A stretch of 64,000 nt of DNA from Enterococcus rivorum (GCF_001742285.1 NZ_MIEK01000009.1:1-64000); one strand, 5' to 3'. Positions 30,432 through 40,490 are shown, counted from the stretch's first letter. Numbers and translations are program-made. The notes: a model not told the origin generated them from the letters alone.

Positions 30432-32638
30432 GGAATTGCTTCCTCCCAAAGTTCTTTGGCCACTAGAGTATCAACAACTATCTTTTCTTCTTTCGTTTGA
30501 ATAAAGATCTCGGAATTTAGCTTGGTTTTCCCAATATATTTCACTTTCTTGCCTACTATTTTTTCAAACGCTTCTTGATTTTCTGACTTTACTGACAAAA
30601 CAAAGCGGGATTGAGTTTCTGAAAATAAATAACTCGTTGGCATATCTAACGTCACATCAAAACCTAGCCCGTTTTTAAAGACAGCTTCCGCTAAAGCAAT
30701 TCCGATTCCTCCTTCAGAACAATCATGTGCACTTTCAACCAATCCAGCTTGAATCGCTTGAAGAACTAGTTGCTGATTTTCTTTTTCAACGGTTAAATCA
30801 AAATTCATGATTTTTCCTTCTATGTGACCTAATTGCATTTTTTGAATTTCACTACCGTTAAAATCTGCAGATGTCTGTCCTAAAACATAGATCAAATCCC
30901 CAGTATTTTTAAAGCTTTGAGTTGTAATATGTTCCAAAGATTTTATAACACCTACCATCCCAATCATCGGTGTTGGATAGATTGCCTTGCCATTCGTTTC
31001 ATTATACAAAGAAACATTTCCTGAAATAACTGGTGTTTCTAAAATCTTACAAGCCTCTGCAATTCCATCGGCGGAAGTCCATAATTCCCAGAATCCTTCT
31101 GGCTTGTCTGGCGATCCATAATTTAAGCAGTCAGTAATTGCCAATGGTTGCCCACCACTAGCTACGATATTTCGTGCTGCCTCCGCAACAGCAATCTGTC
31201 CACCAATCTCCGGATTTAGATAAAGGTATCTAGCATTGCAGTCAGTAGTCATCGCTAAAGCCTTATCGGTTCCTCTCACCCTTAATACAGCGGCATCACT
31301 CCCTGGTAAAACAACTGTATTTGTTAGTACTTGAGAATCATAGGTTTGATAAATCATTTTTTTAGAAGCTATTGTTGGTTGTTGCAATAATTCTAAAAGT
31401 GTCTTTGTTCCATTTGTAATTTCCGGTTCAAAATCAACCATTTCTTGAAATGCTTTGATTCTTGCCGGCTCTCGTTTTTCCTTATGATAGACTGGCGCGT
31501 CTTCAGCTAAAGCATCCACTGGTAAGTTGGCAACTTCAACACCTAAATGGTTAAGTCGATACAAACCATCATCCGTCACTTTCCCAATTGTAACAGCGTC
31601 CAACTCATATTTTTTGAATAATTCTATAACTGTTGATTCGTGTCCTTTTTCAACACAAATCAACATCCTCTCTTGAGATTCTGAAAGCATCATTTCATAT
31701 GCTGACATCCCTGTCTCTCTTTGAGGAACATTATCTAAGTCTAAAATAAGACCTGAACCTGCTTTTGAAGCCATTTCAGCACTAGATGAAACTAAACCCG
31801 CAGCCCCCATATCTTGAATCCCAACTAAAATGTCTCCATACTCTAAAATTAGTTCTAAACAGGCTTCAAGTAAAAGTTTCTCCATAAAAGGATCTCCAAC
31901 TTGAACAGCAGAGCGTTGTTGTTCTTCACCCTCAACAAATTCTTCTGAAGCAAAAGTCGCACCATGAATACCATCTCGACCAGTTTTTGCTCCAACATAC
32001 ATAAGTGAGTTGCCCACGCCTTTAGCTTGTCCTTTTTGAATATCTTCATGATTAATCAATCCTACACACATTGCATTCACTAAAGGATTTCCTTCATAAC
32101 AGGGGTCAAATGCAACTTCACCTCCAACTGTAGGAATACCGATACAGTTACCATAACCACTAATTCCCGCAACGACTTCTTCTAAAAGATATTTTGTCCG
32201 TTCATTATTTAATTCCCCAAAACGTAGTGAATCTAAAATCGCGATTGGTCGAGCCCCCATACTAAAAATATCTCTAATAATGCCTCCAACACCTGTTGCA
32301 GCTCCTTCACAAGGCTCAACTGCTGAAGGATGATTGTGACTTTCTGCTTTAAAAACAACTGCTTGACCATCGCCAATATCAACAATCCCAGCTCCTTCAC
32401 CTGGTCCTTGTATTACTTGAGGTCCCTCTGTTGGAAATTTTTTTAGAACAGGTTTAGAATTTTTATACGAGCAATGTTCACTCCACATTACCGAAAATAA
32501 CCCAGTTTCCGTATAATTTGGTAAACGGCCTAAAATATCTTTTTCAATCATGCGATATTCTTCGTCTGTTAATCCCCACTCTCTATAAATTTTTTGTTCT
32601 TTAATTTCTTGAGGTGTCGGCTCTTTTACTTTCATCAT
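30416..32638 (-). CDS. purL: FGAM synthase subunit II
   Basis: The large catalytic subunit (740 residues) of phosphoribosylformylglycinamidine synthase (step 4). It works with PurQ (glutaminase) and PurS, unlike the single-chain 1300-residue enzyme of E. coli. [15 protein letters not shown] near residue 45 and [14 protein letters not shown] near 93 carry the active-site His and ATP/Mg ligands. The start overlaps the purQ stop by 4 bp (ATGA). Confidence 0.97.
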   Translation of the reverse strand: MMKVKEPTPQEIKEQKIYREWGLTDEEYRMIEKDILGRLPNYTETGLFSVMWSEHCSYKNSKPVLKKFPTEGPQVIQGPGEGAGIVDIGDGQAVVFKAESHNHPSAVEPCEGAATGVGGIIRDIFSMGARPIAILDSLRFGELNNERTKYLLEEVVAGISGYGNCIGIPTVGGEVAFDPCYEGNPLVNAMCVGLINHEDIQKGQAKGVGNSLMYVGAKTGRDGIHGATFASEEFVEGEEQQRSAVQVGDPFMEKLLLEACLELILEYGDILVGIQDMGAAGLVSSSAEMASKAGSGLILDLDNVPQRETGMSAYEMMLSESQERMLICVEKGHESTVIELFKKYELDAVTIGKVTDDGLYRLNHLGVEVANLPVDALAEDAPVYHKEKREPARIKAFQEMVDFEPEITNGTKTLLELLQQPTIASKKMIYQTYDSQVLTNTVVLPGSDAAVLRVRGTDKALAMTTDCNARYLYLNPEIGGQIAVAEAARNIVASGGQPLAITDCLNYGSPDKPEGFWELWTSADGIAEACKILETPVISGNVSLYNETNGKAIYPTPMIGMVGVIKSLEHITTQSFKNTGDLIYVLGQTSADFNGSEIQKMQLGHIEGKIMNFDLTVEKENQQLVLQAIQAGLVESAHDCSEGGIGIALAEAVFKNGLGFDVTLDMPTSYLFSETQSRFVLSVKSENQEAFEKIVGKKVKYIGKTKLNSEIFIQTKEEKIVVDTLVAKELWEEAIPCLMK

Positions 32639-33318
32639 TGGTTATTCGTCACCTTCCCATGGTTTTTAATAATAGATTTAAAAAATCGCAATCCATCATT
32701 GGAACCCAGAAGACTTTCAACGGCTCGTTCTGGATGGGGCATCATTCCAAGAACATTTCCTTTTTCATTGATAATTCCAGCGATGTTCTCTAAGCTTCCA
32801 TTCGGATTCTCTTCCGCGTAAGTAAAAACTATTTGGTTATTCTCCTTCAATTGTTTTAACGTTTCCTCATCACAGTAATAATTCCCTTCGCCATGAGCAA
32901 TAGGAAGTTGAATCTTCTCTCCCCTACCATACTCAGAAGTAAAAAATGTTTGATTATTCTCTACTTTTAAAGAAACCGTCTTACAAACAAAATGTAATCG
33001 ATCATTTCGTAGCAATGTACCTGGAAGTAATCCCGCTTCTGTCAATACTTGAAATCCATTACATGTACCAAAAACCGGTTTTCCTTCCTCTGCAAATCGA
33101 ATAACTTCAGGGATAATTTTAGAAAATCTGGCAATCGCGCCACAACGTAAATAATCGCCATATGAGAAGCCTCCCGGTAATAATACACCATCAAATCCAA
33201 CTAAACTCTCTGCATCATGTCTAACATAGTCAGCTTCTGCTCCTAAAATATCTTTCACTGCCCACAACATATCCATGTCACAATTCGATCCTGGAAAAAC
33301 AATTACTGCGAATTTCAT
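32635..33318 (-). CDS. purQ: FGAM synthase glutaminase subunit I
   Basis: Class I glutamine amidotransferase that supplies ammonia to PurL. It has 227 residues. The nucleophile is C86 in VFGTCNGFQ, with the His/Glu pair in MPHPERAVE near the C-terminus and the oxyanion region [10 protein letters not shown] (47-56). The gap to purS is a single base. Confidence 0.97.
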   Translation of the reverse strand: MKFAVIVFPGSNCDMDMLWAVKDILGAEADYVRHDAESLVGFDGVLLPGGFSYGDYLRCGAIARFSKIIPEVIRFAEEGKPVFGTCNGFQVLTEAGLLPGTLLRNDRLHFVCKTVSLKVENNQTFFTSEYGRGEKIQLPIAHGEGNYYCDEETLKQLKENNQIVFTYAEENPNGSLENIAGIINEKGNVLGMMPHPERAVESLLGSNDGLRFFKSIIKNHGKVTNNQ

Positions 33319-33319
33319 T

Positions 33320-33568
33320 TTAAGCTTCCTCCGTTATTTCATAACGATAGGTTTCCATGTTAATGTTGGCTAAAAGCTTATCACAAATCTCTTCAATCAC
33401 TTCTTCAATGAGACGTTCCGTTTTTTGAACCTTTATTTCAAAATATTTTCCAATGCGAATTTCTTCAATTTCAGTGTAACCCATGCGATGAACAGCACCT
33501 TTGACGGCCTCTCCTTGTGGATCTAAAACAGAATCTTTGTAGGTCACGTATACTTTTACTCCATACAT
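33320..33568 (-). CDS. purS: FGAM synthase subunit PurS
   Basis: An 82-residue dimeric subunit that bridges PurQ and PurL. It begins [21 protein letters not shown], the family signature, and ends with an alpha/beta hairpin typical of PurS. It lies between purC and purQ, the standard Firmicutes order. Confidence 0.95.
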   Translation of the reverse strand: MYGVKVYVTYKDSVLDPQGEAVKGAVHRMGYTEIEEIRIGKYFEIKVQKTERLIEEVIEEICDKLLANINMETYRYEITEEA

Positions 33569-33588
33569 TTTAATTCGCTCCTTTGAAT

Positions 33589-34305
33589 TTATTTTTCCAG
33601 TTGTTCCAAACGATCCAATACTTCTTGATAAACGGAGACCATATCTCCTAAATTTTTTCTATAAATATCTTTGTCCAACGACTGATTCGTTTTGCTATCC
33701 CAAAGTCGACATGTATCTGGTGAAATTTCATCTCCTAATAAAATCCTACCATCAATATATCGTCCAAATTCAATTTTGAAATCAACTAGTGTAATATCAA
33801 TTGCTTTAAACAACTCTATTAATGCCTCGTTAACTATTAAAGCCACTTTTTTTATTTCTTTTATTTCATCCTCCGTTGCCAATTCTAAAAATTTCATATG
33901 ATCTTCATTAATGAATGGATCATCCAAGCGGTCTTCTTTGTAATAAAATTCTAAAATTGGAAAATCAATTAGTGTTCCTTCTTTTACGTCTAACCTTTTA
34001 GAAAAACTTCCAGCAGCAACATTTCGAATAACTACTTCCAATGGAACAATCTGTAACGAGTTGACCAATTGTTCGGTTTTTGATATTTTTTTAATAAAAT
34101 GACTTTCAACGCCCATTGCCTTCAATTGCTTAAAAATGAAACTGCTAATTTGGTTATTCAGTAATCCTTTACCTTGTATTTCATCTTTTCTCGCACCATT
34201 TAAAGCTGTTGCTTGATCAAGGTATTCGATCCAAAGGACTGAAGAATCCTCTGTTTCAAATATTTTCTTTGCTTTTCCCTCATAAAGTAATTTTCCTTTT
34301 TCCAA
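33589..34305 (-). CDS. purC: SAICAR synthetase
   Basis: Joins aspartate to CAIR (step 7). It has 238 residues, the short bacterial type. LLYEGKAKKIF is the N-terminal ATP loop, LEVVIRNVAAGSF and LVDFKIEFGR the substrate and catalytic segments, and DEISPDTCRLWD the second signature. It is the first gene of the operon in this window; purE and purK are not upstream, so CAIR is made by genes elsewhere. Confidence 0.97.
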   Translation of the reverse strand: MEKGKLLYEGKAKKIFETEDSSVLWIEYLDQATALNGARKDEIQGKGLLNNQISSFIFKQLKAMGVESHFIKKISKTEQLVNSLQIVPLEVVIRNVAAGSFSKRLDVKEGTLIDFPILEFYYKEDRLDDPFINEDHMKFLELATEDEIKEIKKVALIVNEALIELFKAIDITLVDFKIEFGRYIDGRILLGDEISPDTCRLWDSKTNQSLDKDIYRKNLGDMVSVYQEVLDRLEQLEK

Positions 34306-34375
34306 AAGCTACTTAGCTCCTTTCATCTTTCAATAAAACATAAATTGTAAGAATCTTTCTCTGTATTATGCCTAC

Positions 34376-34404
34376 AGTCTAACAATCAAATATTTTTCAG
34401 TCAA
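34376..34404 (-). promoter_or_regulatory. Purine operon promoter
   Basis: On the minus strand TTGACT (34399-34404), a 17-nt spacer and TAGACT (34376-34381). Transcription starts near 34369, about 65 nt before purC. I see no purine riboswitch in the short leader. Confidence 0.8.
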
Positions 34405-34407
34405 CAA

Positions 34408-34451
34408 AAACTTAACTATTTAAACTTCAAAACTAAAAATAGTTCGTTTTT
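34408..34451. promoter_or_regulatory. Paired PurBox-like sites (PurR)
   Basis: On the minus strand AAAACGAACTATTTT lies at the upstream end and an inverted relative, AAATAGTTAAGTTT, at 34408-34421, adjacent to the -35. The first fits the PurBox core (WWWNCGAACWWT); the second has one changed core base (GTTAAG for GTTCGG). Paired inverted PurBoxes next to a pur promoter are bound by PurR with PRPP as the signal. Whether PurR represses (Bacillus) or activates (Lactococcus) here cannot be told. Confidence 0.6.
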
Positions 34452-34492
34452 AAAGGTGTAGGTGTCGATATCTATTAAACTCTTGAAAAGTA

Positions 34493-34506
34493 TGTAAGCG
34501 TTAAAA
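34493..34506. promoter_or_regulatory. Candidate CcpA site (cre)
   Basis: TGTAAGCGTTAAAA fits the cre pattern TGWAANCGNTNWCA except for one base near the 3' end. It sits between purC and the divergent gene at 34597, close to where the latter's promoter should be. Confidence 0.45.
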
Positions 34507-34596
34507 AAACATATAGAACATGTTATTTTATTAGTGATAAAAAGTGGCATTTGTTTTATAATAGAAACGACTGAACTTTTTGGGAGGGAAATTTAT

Positions 34597-34983
34597 ATGG
34601 ATAGTGATTGTCAATTGTTAGCAACTGAGTTCCTAGCAGGTCTATCACCTAAAGAAAAGACAAACTTGTATAATGATTTATTAGCATTAGAAGACGTCCA
34701 TCAATTAAACCAAGATATTACTTACTATACTTTTAAAAATTTGAAACGAGTTGCCAAGCGCCATTCCGAGAGAAGAAAACGATCCTTTCAGTACATCAAC
34801 AAATATAATAATGAGTTGTTAATTCACCAAATCCACGAGCAACACTTTTTCAAAAATATCTATCGGATTCAAATCTTTATTAATTTACAAGAAGTGAATT
34901 ATACTTTTGTTGAATGCCTGCTTTCTTCCTTGAGAGCACCTACTCTAGAAAATATGTTTACTTATCAAGAAATATCTATTTAG
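34597..34983 (+). CDS. Hypothetical protein, helical and basic
   Basis: A 128-residue protein of no family I recognise. It is predicted mostly helical, with an acidic first 50 residues (SPKEKTNLYNDLLALEDVHQL) and a basic middle (KNLKRVAKRHSERRKRS) that could contact nucleic acid. There are no membrane segments. ATG 34597 has a strong GGGAGGG 8 nt upstream, which speaks for a real gene; the longer frame from 34534 lacks such a site. It diverges from the purine operon and may be CcpA-controlled. Confidence 0.6.
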   Translation: MDSDCQLLATEFLAGLSPKEKTNLYNDLLALEDVHQLNQDITYYTFKNLKRVAKRHSERRKRSFQYINKYNNELLIHQIHEQHFFKNIYRIQIFINLQEVNYTFVECLLSSLRAPTLENMFTYQEISI

Positions 34984-35006
34984 TCCAAGTTAAAAAACTT
35001 GGTTTT
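34984..35006 (+). terminator. Terminator 1 of the gene at 34597
   Basis: CCAAGTT / AACTTGG hairpin followed by TTTTCT directly after the stop codon. Confidence 0.7.
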
Positions 35007-35024
35007 CTATTTTCAAAGCAAAAT

Positions 35025-35056
35025 AAAACTGTCCGCTTTCGCGAACAGTTTTTTCA
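35025..35056. terminator. Terminator 2, between converging genes
   Basis: AAAACTGT-CGC paired with GCG-ACAGTTTT and flanked by TTTTTT on the plus strand. It is a second stop after the hypothetical gene and may also serve the convergent ABC operon. Confidence 0.75.
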
Positions 35057-35104
35057 TATTCATTTTCTACCTAAATTATTAACATCTAATTCAGAAATAA
35101 TTGT

Positions 35105-38100
35105 CTATTCATTTGCCTTAAGTGCTTCGATCATATCTACTTTTTTTAATTTTCTATGCATAATCACCATGACTAGTAAAGTAAAGAATAGTGTAATTAG
35201 CGCTGAATACAGATAACTCATCCAATGAATTGTGGGTGAAAACATCAGCATGTCAACTTCTACAGTACTTAAAACATAACTATGAACTACTTTTCCAAAG
35301 AAACAGCCCACAATAATTCCCATTAAAGTTAGAATAATATTTTCGCGATAGACATACATCGTTACTTCGTTGTCATAAAAACCTAAAACTTTGATAGTTG
35401 AAAGCTCTCTTATTCGCTCCGAAACATTAATGTTCGTCAAATTATATAAGACAATAAACGCCAGCAATCCAGAAACGATAATCAATACCCAAACAACAAT
35501 ATTCAAGCTATGAATAGTATCATCTAAAGCATCACTTGCACTAGACAAGAAAGAAATATTAAGAACTTTTCCTTTGCTCATCAAGTCTTCTCCAACTTTC
35601 ATTTCTCTGCCTTTTGTCAGTTTTTTATCAAAAAGTAAAAATTCATTATTATATTGAGGGACTTTTGAAAATACTTTTTGGTAATAGTCCGGTGACATGT
35701 AAGCGAAATGACCAGTATAGTTTTCAACCACTGCTGCTATTTTCAATTTATACTGACGGTTCTCTCCATCTTTAAGAAGAAGAGTATCACCAATTTTAAA
35801 CTGAAACAAATTCGCTAGCTTTTCATTGATAATTACCCCATCATCCGATAGATAGTATTTTTTCTTAGTTTGACGGTCGTTAAACAAGACAAATTGATCC
35901 ATTTCTTTCACTTTTTCAGGAACATAAACAGTCACATTTTGTTTTACGACATCTTTACTTGTTGTTTGGAGAGTTGCAACTGACATCGGCATTACGTTCT
36001 TAAGCTCTGTTACTTTCTTTAGTGCCTCTTCATATTCTTTATTCTCCTCTATAGAAGCTTCTTTATTAAAACTAACCACTGCTTGGTAATGGAAAATTTT
36101 ATTAAATTGAATATTCACGACATCAGAAATTGAATCTTTTAATCCGAAGCCTGTAATAACCAAAGCCATACAGCCTGCAATCCCCAAAACCGTCATTAGC
36201 ATCCGCTGTTTGTATCTAAACAGATTTCTAGCGGTCACTTTTTCGATAAAGCTCATACGATGCCACAAAGGTCTAATTCTTTCTAAAAAGATTCTTTTAC
36301 CAATCTTTGGTGCTTTCGGTCGTAACAAGCTGGCTGGTGTACTAAACAAATCAATTCGCAATACAACCATAGCCGCCCCAGCTGTACATAGTACGGCAAC
36401 TAAAATGGCAATTACACTGTAATCCAGATACCAAGGAGTAACGAAATCAGGAATATTATAAAGTTGTCCATAGGCATCAAAAATAATAGTCGGAAATAGA
36501 TAGTAACCAACGATTAAACCTAGAACAGCACCACTTAGACTTGCTAAAACAGCATAAGTTAGAAATTTAAACGCTATTTCTCCATTTCGATACCCTAAAG
36601 CTTTAAGACTTCCAATCTCCATCCGCTTCTCTTCAACCATCCTAGTCATCGTTGTCAAGCTAACTAAAGCTGCAATCAAAAAGAAGAAAACAGGAAATAC
36701 AGTTGAAAGAGAGGAAATACGATTTGCATTATCTTCATATTCTGAAAATCCCGGATTATCCTCTCTAGTTAAATAATAGTAATCTGCCGGTGCTAAATCA
36801 GCTAATTTTTTTTCTTGCTCTTGAACTTTTCCCTTTGCTTCTTTTAGTTTCGGAACATTCTCACTTTTTTCTTTTTCAAATTTTGCTAAACCTTGATCAT
36901 ATGCTGCCTGCCCTTCATTAAGTTTAGCTTGTGCGTCATCAATCTTAGCCTGACCTTCTATTTTCGATTGTTCGAGTTGCTGCCTTCCAACGGCTAATTG
37001 TTCTTTCCCAGCAGCTAAATTCGCTGAAGCTTGCGCTAGTTGCGCTTCTCCATCAGCAATTTGTTGTTGCCCAGCCTCGTACTGCGCAATTGATTGTTGA
37101 ATAGGCTGAATTTGCTGATCGATTACCTGGATTCCTTGGTCTACTTGTTGTTGCTGACTGGAAATAAAAGATAAAGCATTATTAAAAGCCCCCATAACAA
37201 TAGCTATATTTGTTTTAGTTGGATTAGCTAATAATTGCTGAACTGCGCCTAATAGCTCATCCGGAGCTTGCATTGCCTTTAATGCAGCTATCCATTGTGG
37301 CGCTGCATTTGTTATCGCTTCAGGCAATTGGTCATCTGGAATCATTTGCATTCCTGCAACTGAATAAGCAACGCCCTGATAACCGTTAAATTGCTGTATT
37401 AACAACTCTTTCTGGCTGTTTAATTGGTCTCTTTTTGCTTGTAAATCCACTAACGCTTGTCTGCCTTGCTCTACCTGTGGAGTGGCAGCAGCTAATTCAT
37501 TTTTTTTAGTCGCTAATAAAGCTTGTTGCGTTGCTAACTCAGCTTCCCCTGAATCTAACGCTGTTTGACTCGTTGCTAATTGACTTTCAGCTTGACCGAT
37601 TTGCTGTGAATACGAAGCTTTGGCGTCTGCTAACTGTTGTTTCCCCTTATCTAGCTCTTCTTTACTAGATTGTAATTTGATTTCGCCATCTTTTAACGCT
37701 GTTTCACCATCGCTAATTTCTTTTTTCGCTTGATCTAACTCGATTTGTGCAGTTTGACGAATTTCTGTTACTCTTTCCTGAGGACGATTTTTTAACACAT
37801 TTTTTAATTCATCAATATTTTTCGTTCTATTCTCTTCATATTTATTTGAATAAGTGTCATATTTTTCCAAATCAGCAAATGAAACTAACATCTCTGTGTA
37901 AGCAGACATAGTCATGTCTGCTTTTGGAACCACCGCAAAAAAATCAAGCGTTCCTTTTCCAATTGTCGTATTTCCTCTAGACATGTTTTCAATATACTCA
38001 GGAGAACGGACAAATCCTACGACTTTAAAATTTCGCTGTTTCAGCACATTGTCTTCATCATCTTTTTCAGAAACCGATAAAGTATCACCTAGCTTGTAAT

Positions 38101-38530
38101 ATTTTCGTGTTTCAGCAATTTCATCTAAAACGATTTCCCCACTCTTTTCAGGCATTCGGCCTTTTACAACAGAATAGCTTAGTAGAGGTTGCTTTTCCTT
38201 CAAATCATAACTGACGAATTTCACTGCTAAATTCCGATCACAAACAGCGATATCTTTAGTATATCTTGGTAAAACTGCTTTGACTGTTGAAACTTTTCTT
38301 ATGTTATCTAAGTCTTTATCAGTTAAGCCTAAAGTCGAGATAACTCGAGCATCTGGCAACTTTTGTTTTTGATAATAATTATTGGCAGTTTGAGTCATGT
38401 CAGGTCCAGTTGCTTTTAATCCCACAAAAACCATCACACCCAGAAAAATAATCCCAAAAATCGAAAAGAATCTTGTCTTTGATTGTCTAATTTCTCTGAG
38501 ACTGGTTTTAATCAACGCTTTTTTATTCAT
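35105..38530 (-). CDS. FtsX-family ABC permease with large extracellular coiled coil
   Basis: A 1141-residue membrane protein. The first helix (about 21-40) is followed by a domain outside the membrane and a long coiled-coil stalk (about 250-590) rich in Gln, Ala, Glu and Lys, with repeated phrases such as 'QLADA', 'QLAxSQ' and 'GEAQLAQA'. Then come a three-helix FtsX domain (about 640-790), a second extracellular domain (about 850-990) and a final FtsX domain (about 1010-1130). This is the MacB/FtsX layout of mechanotransmission exporters or lipoprotein/antimicrobial-peptide pumps. It pairs with the ATPase gene 9 bp upstream. The cargo is unknown. Confidence 0.85.
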   Translation of the reverse strand: MNKKALIKTSLREIRQSKTRFFSIFGIIFLGVMVFVGLKATGPDMTQTANNYYQKQKLPDARVISTLGLTDKDLDNIRKVSTVKAVLPRYTKDIAVCDRNLAVKFVSYDLKEKQPLLSYSVVKGRMPEKSGEIVLDEIAETRKYYKLGDTLSVSEKDDEDNVLKQRNFKVVGFVRSPEYIENMSRGNTTIGKGTLDFFAVVPKADMTMSAYTEMLVSFADLEKYDTYSNKYEENRTKNIDELKNVLKNRPQERVTEIRQTAQIELDQAKKEISDGETALKDGEIKLQSSKEELDKGKQQLADAKASYSQQIGQAESQLATSQTALDSGEAELATQQALLATKKNELAAATPQVEQGRQALVDLQAKRDQLNSQKELLIQQFNGYQGVAYSVAGMQMIPDDQLPEAITNAAPQWIAALKAMQAPDELLGAVQQLLANPTKTNIAIVMGAFNNALSFISSQQQQVDQGIQVIDQQIQPIQQSIAQYEAGQQQIADGEAQLAQASANLAAGKEQLAVGRQQLEQSKIEGQAKIDDAQAKLNEGQAAYDQGLAKFEKEKSENVPKLKEAKGKVQEQEKKLADLAPADYYYLTREDNPGFSEYEDNANRISSLSTVFPVFFFLIAALVSLTTMTRMVEEKRMEIGSLKALGYRNGEIAFKFLTYAVLASLSGAVLGLIVGYYLFPTIIFDAYGQLYNIPDFVTPWYLDYSVIAILVAVLCTAGAAMVVLRIDLFSTPASLLRPKAPKIGKRIFLERIRPLWHRMSFIEKVTARNLFRYKQRMLMTVLGIAGCMALVITGFGLKDSISDVVNIQFNKIFHYQAVVSFNKEASIEENKEYEEALKKVTELKNVMPMSVATLQTTSKDVVKQNVTVYVPEKVKEMDQFVLFNDRQTKKKYYLSDDGVIINEKLANLFQFKIGDTLLLKDGENRQYKLKIAAVVENYTGHFAYMSPDYYQKVFSKVPQYNNEFLLFDKKLTKGREMKVGEDLMSKGKVLNISFLSSASDALDDTIHSLNIVVWVLIIVSGLLAFIVLYNLTNINVSERIRELSTIKVLGFYDNEVTMYVYRENIILTLMGIIVGCFFGKVVHSYVLSTVEVDMLMFSPTIHWMSYLYSALITLFFTLLVMVIMHRKLKKVDMIEALKANE

Positions 38531-38539
38531 TGACTACAC

Positions 38540-39241
38540 CTACCATTCTATCTCTGCCACGGGTTTTGGTTTATCGTTTATTGTAATGCTACGAACCTTT
38601 GCATCGTTAATGTGAATCACTCGATCAGCCATCGCTGCGATGGCTGAATTGTGGGTAATGATGATGACAGTCGTTCCTGTGTTAACAGCAGTTTCTTGCA
38701 AAATTGTTAAAATCTGTTTACCCGTTTCGTAGTCTAACGCACCTGTTGGTTCATCACACAAAAGCAATTTTGGTCTTTTCGCAATCGCTCTAGCAATTGT
38801 TACCCGCTGTTGTTCTCCTCCTGATAACTGCGCTGGGAAGTTATCAAGTCGATTGCCTAACCCTACTGATTGAAGTACTTCTTCTGGATCCAGAGCATTG
38901 GAAACAATCTGCGAAGCCAATTCAACATTCTCTTTTGCCGTTAAATTAGGAACTAAATTATAAAATTGAAAAACAAAGCCAACATCGTTTCGACGATACG
39001 TCGTCAATTGCTTTTCAGAAAATTTTGCTATGTCTGTATTATCAATGATGATTTTTCCTTCATCACAAGAGTCCATCCCACCTAAAATATTTAAAACGGT
39101 TGATTTTCCTGCACCACTAGGTCCTAAAATGACAGCCACTTCTCCTTTTTCTACCGAAAAAGTAATGTCATCATTTGCTGTAATCGTTGTATCTCCCATT
39201 TTATAACGTTTATATTCGTTCATCACATCGATGTATGCCAT
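38540..39241 (-). CDS. ABC transporter ATP-binding protein, MacB/LolD type
   Basis: A 233-residue ATPase powering the adjacent FtsX permease. Walker A is GPSGAGKST (about 39-47), the Q-loop is in [21 protein letters not shown], the signature is LSGGEQQR, and Walker [13 protein letters not shown], the phrase typical of LolD/MacB/YknY ATPases. The C-terminus [12 protein letters not shown] is standard. The two genes form a complete exporter operon. Confidence 0.92.
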   Translation of the reverse strand: MAYIDVMNEYKRYKMGDTTITANDDITFSVEKGEVAVILGPSGAGKSTVLNILGGMDSCDEGKIIIDNTDIAKFSEKQLTTYRRNDVGFVFQFYNLVPNLTAKENVELASQIVSNALDPEEVLQSVGLGNRLDNFPAQLSGGEQQRVTIARAIAKRPKLLLCDEPTGALDYETGKQILTILQETAVNTGTTVIIITHNSAIAAMADRVIHINDAKVRSITINDKPKPVAEIEW

Positions 39242-39422
39242 TTAAATTCCTTCCCTTCCCAATAAAAAGATTCTATCATATTCCCTAGCACAAATCTCCT
39301 AAAGTATAATTCATTTTTGATTTTTTAATTTTTTTACGTATAATGAATAGATGGTCTTTTAAAGCTTAACTAGTAATTGACCTAAAGTTCAAACTATTTT
39401 TAGGTATTCAAGGAGAAAAAAC

Positions 39423-40085
39423 ATGGCAAGAAAAAAGAAAAAAGCCCCCTTTAGTCCAGCAGTAATGTTGATGATTGCACTAGTTATCTTGTTATTAGGA
39501 GCTTTTGGTATACAGGTTCCTAACAACATCCAAGAATTAGTCGGCCTTCGTCAAGAGCAAGCTCAAACCCATACACCAAAGAAACCCTCTAACTCGGCAA
39601 ACCCGGGACCAAAAGAATTGGGCGCAGCAAGTTTTACCAATGATGAATTGAAAAATAGTGCTAAAGGCTGGATTGACTATCATCCGTTAGATAGTTTAGG
39701 ACGGGCAACTGGAGCAGACGCTCTTTTAAAACCGGACATGGTTAATACAGGAACATCTGCTAATCAAGATATTCGCCCCCCAGGCTTTATTTCAGGAGAG
39801 GCTAATCATTCAAGAGGGCACTTAATCGGTCGTCAGATGGGTGGTACAGGCGATGATGCAAGAAACTTAACTACGCTATATCAAAACCCCGTAAATACAC
39901 CATTTATGACAAAATACGAAAACCAGATTCGAAAAGCTTTAGATACTGGAGAAACTATTCGCTATCGAGTGACTCCCATTTACGAAGGCAATGAACTACT
40001 TTGCAAGCAAATTAACATGGAAGCTAAAGGATTAGATAGAAACAGTTCTATTAATTTTAATGTCACGATTTTAAACGAAGAATAG
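39423..40085 (+). CDS. Membrane-anchored DNA/RNA non-specific endonuclease, EndA-like
   Basis: A 220-residue nuclease with a lysine-rich start and one membrane segment (about 13-30), so the catalytic domain faces outside. The active-site motif is SRGHLIGRQ with H133 (DRGH variant), followed by the metal-binding asparagine in ARNLTTLYQNPVN and KYENQIRKAL, as in the DNA-entry nuclease EndA. Roles include DNA uptake, nucleotide scavenging or killing of competitors; the sequence does not decide. AAGGAGA precedes ATG 39423. It is followed 11 bp later by a small gene that may encode an immunity-like partner. Confidence 0.85.
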   Translation: MARKKKKAPFSPAVMLMIALVILLLGAFGIQVPNNIQELVGLRQEQAQTHTPKKPSNSANPGPKELGAASFTNDELKNSAKGWIDYHPLDSLGRATGADALLKPDMVNTGTSANQDIRPPGFISGEANHSRGHLIGRQMGGTGDDARNLTTLYQNPVNTPFMTKYENQIRKALDTGETIRYRVTPIYEGNELLCKQINMEAKGLDRNSSINFNVTILNEE

Positions 40086-40096
40086 AGGGAGAATAG

Positions 40097-40480
40097 ATGG
40101 ATTTCAAAAAAATAAAAGAGCAATTAAGTGATCGTAAACCTATTTCTTTTTTAAAGATTATTTTAAGTCAGCCTTCAGAAAAAGATTCTATTTTTACATT
40201 TAGCCAAACAATTGAGAATCAGTTTGAAACCAATGTGAACTACTTACTTTCTGAGGAAACCGTTTCTCCAGAAGAACTTTCAAGTTGGAAAAAAAATGGA
40301 TTTTTAGTGGTGGCTCAGACAATTGACGGCGACTATATCGCTGGAATTGAAAAGCAAACGTTCGTTATCCCTGTTTCTCTTTATAAATCAGATATTGAAA
40401 TATATGACCTGACACTTAGTGACTTTTTCATATCCTATTCGGAGGGAAAAATAGAGTCTCAGATCCTACCAAAAATCTAA
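40097..40480 (+). CDS. Small protein, possible SUKH/SMI1-like partner of the nuclease
   Basis: A 127-residue soluble protein. The middle and C-terminal part (GFLVVAQTIDGDYIAGI, FVIPVSLYKSDIEIYDLTLSDFFISY) resembles the beta-strand core of SUKH/SMI1-KNR4 immunity proteins, in which an acidic Gly-Asp turn is followed by strands and 'sFxeFl'. The similarity is judged by eye and is weak. It is 11 bp from the nuclease gene on the same transcript, with GAGGGAG before ATG 40097. If it is an immunity protein, it would neutralise the nuclease inside the cell. Otherwise its function is unknown. Confidence 0.5.
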   Translation: MDFKKIKEQLSDRKPISFLKIILSQPSEKDSIFTFSQTIENQFETNVNYLLSEETVSPEELSSWKKNGFLVVAQTIDGDYIAGIEKQTFVIPVSLYKSDIEIYDLTLSDFFISYSEGKIESQILPKI

Positions 40481-40490
40481 GCTACTCTAA

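Noticed and set aside
35105-38530. Coiled-coil repeats in the permease as evidence for a surface adhesin
   Set aside because: The FtsX domains on both sides and the adjoining ATPase make an exporter much more likely.
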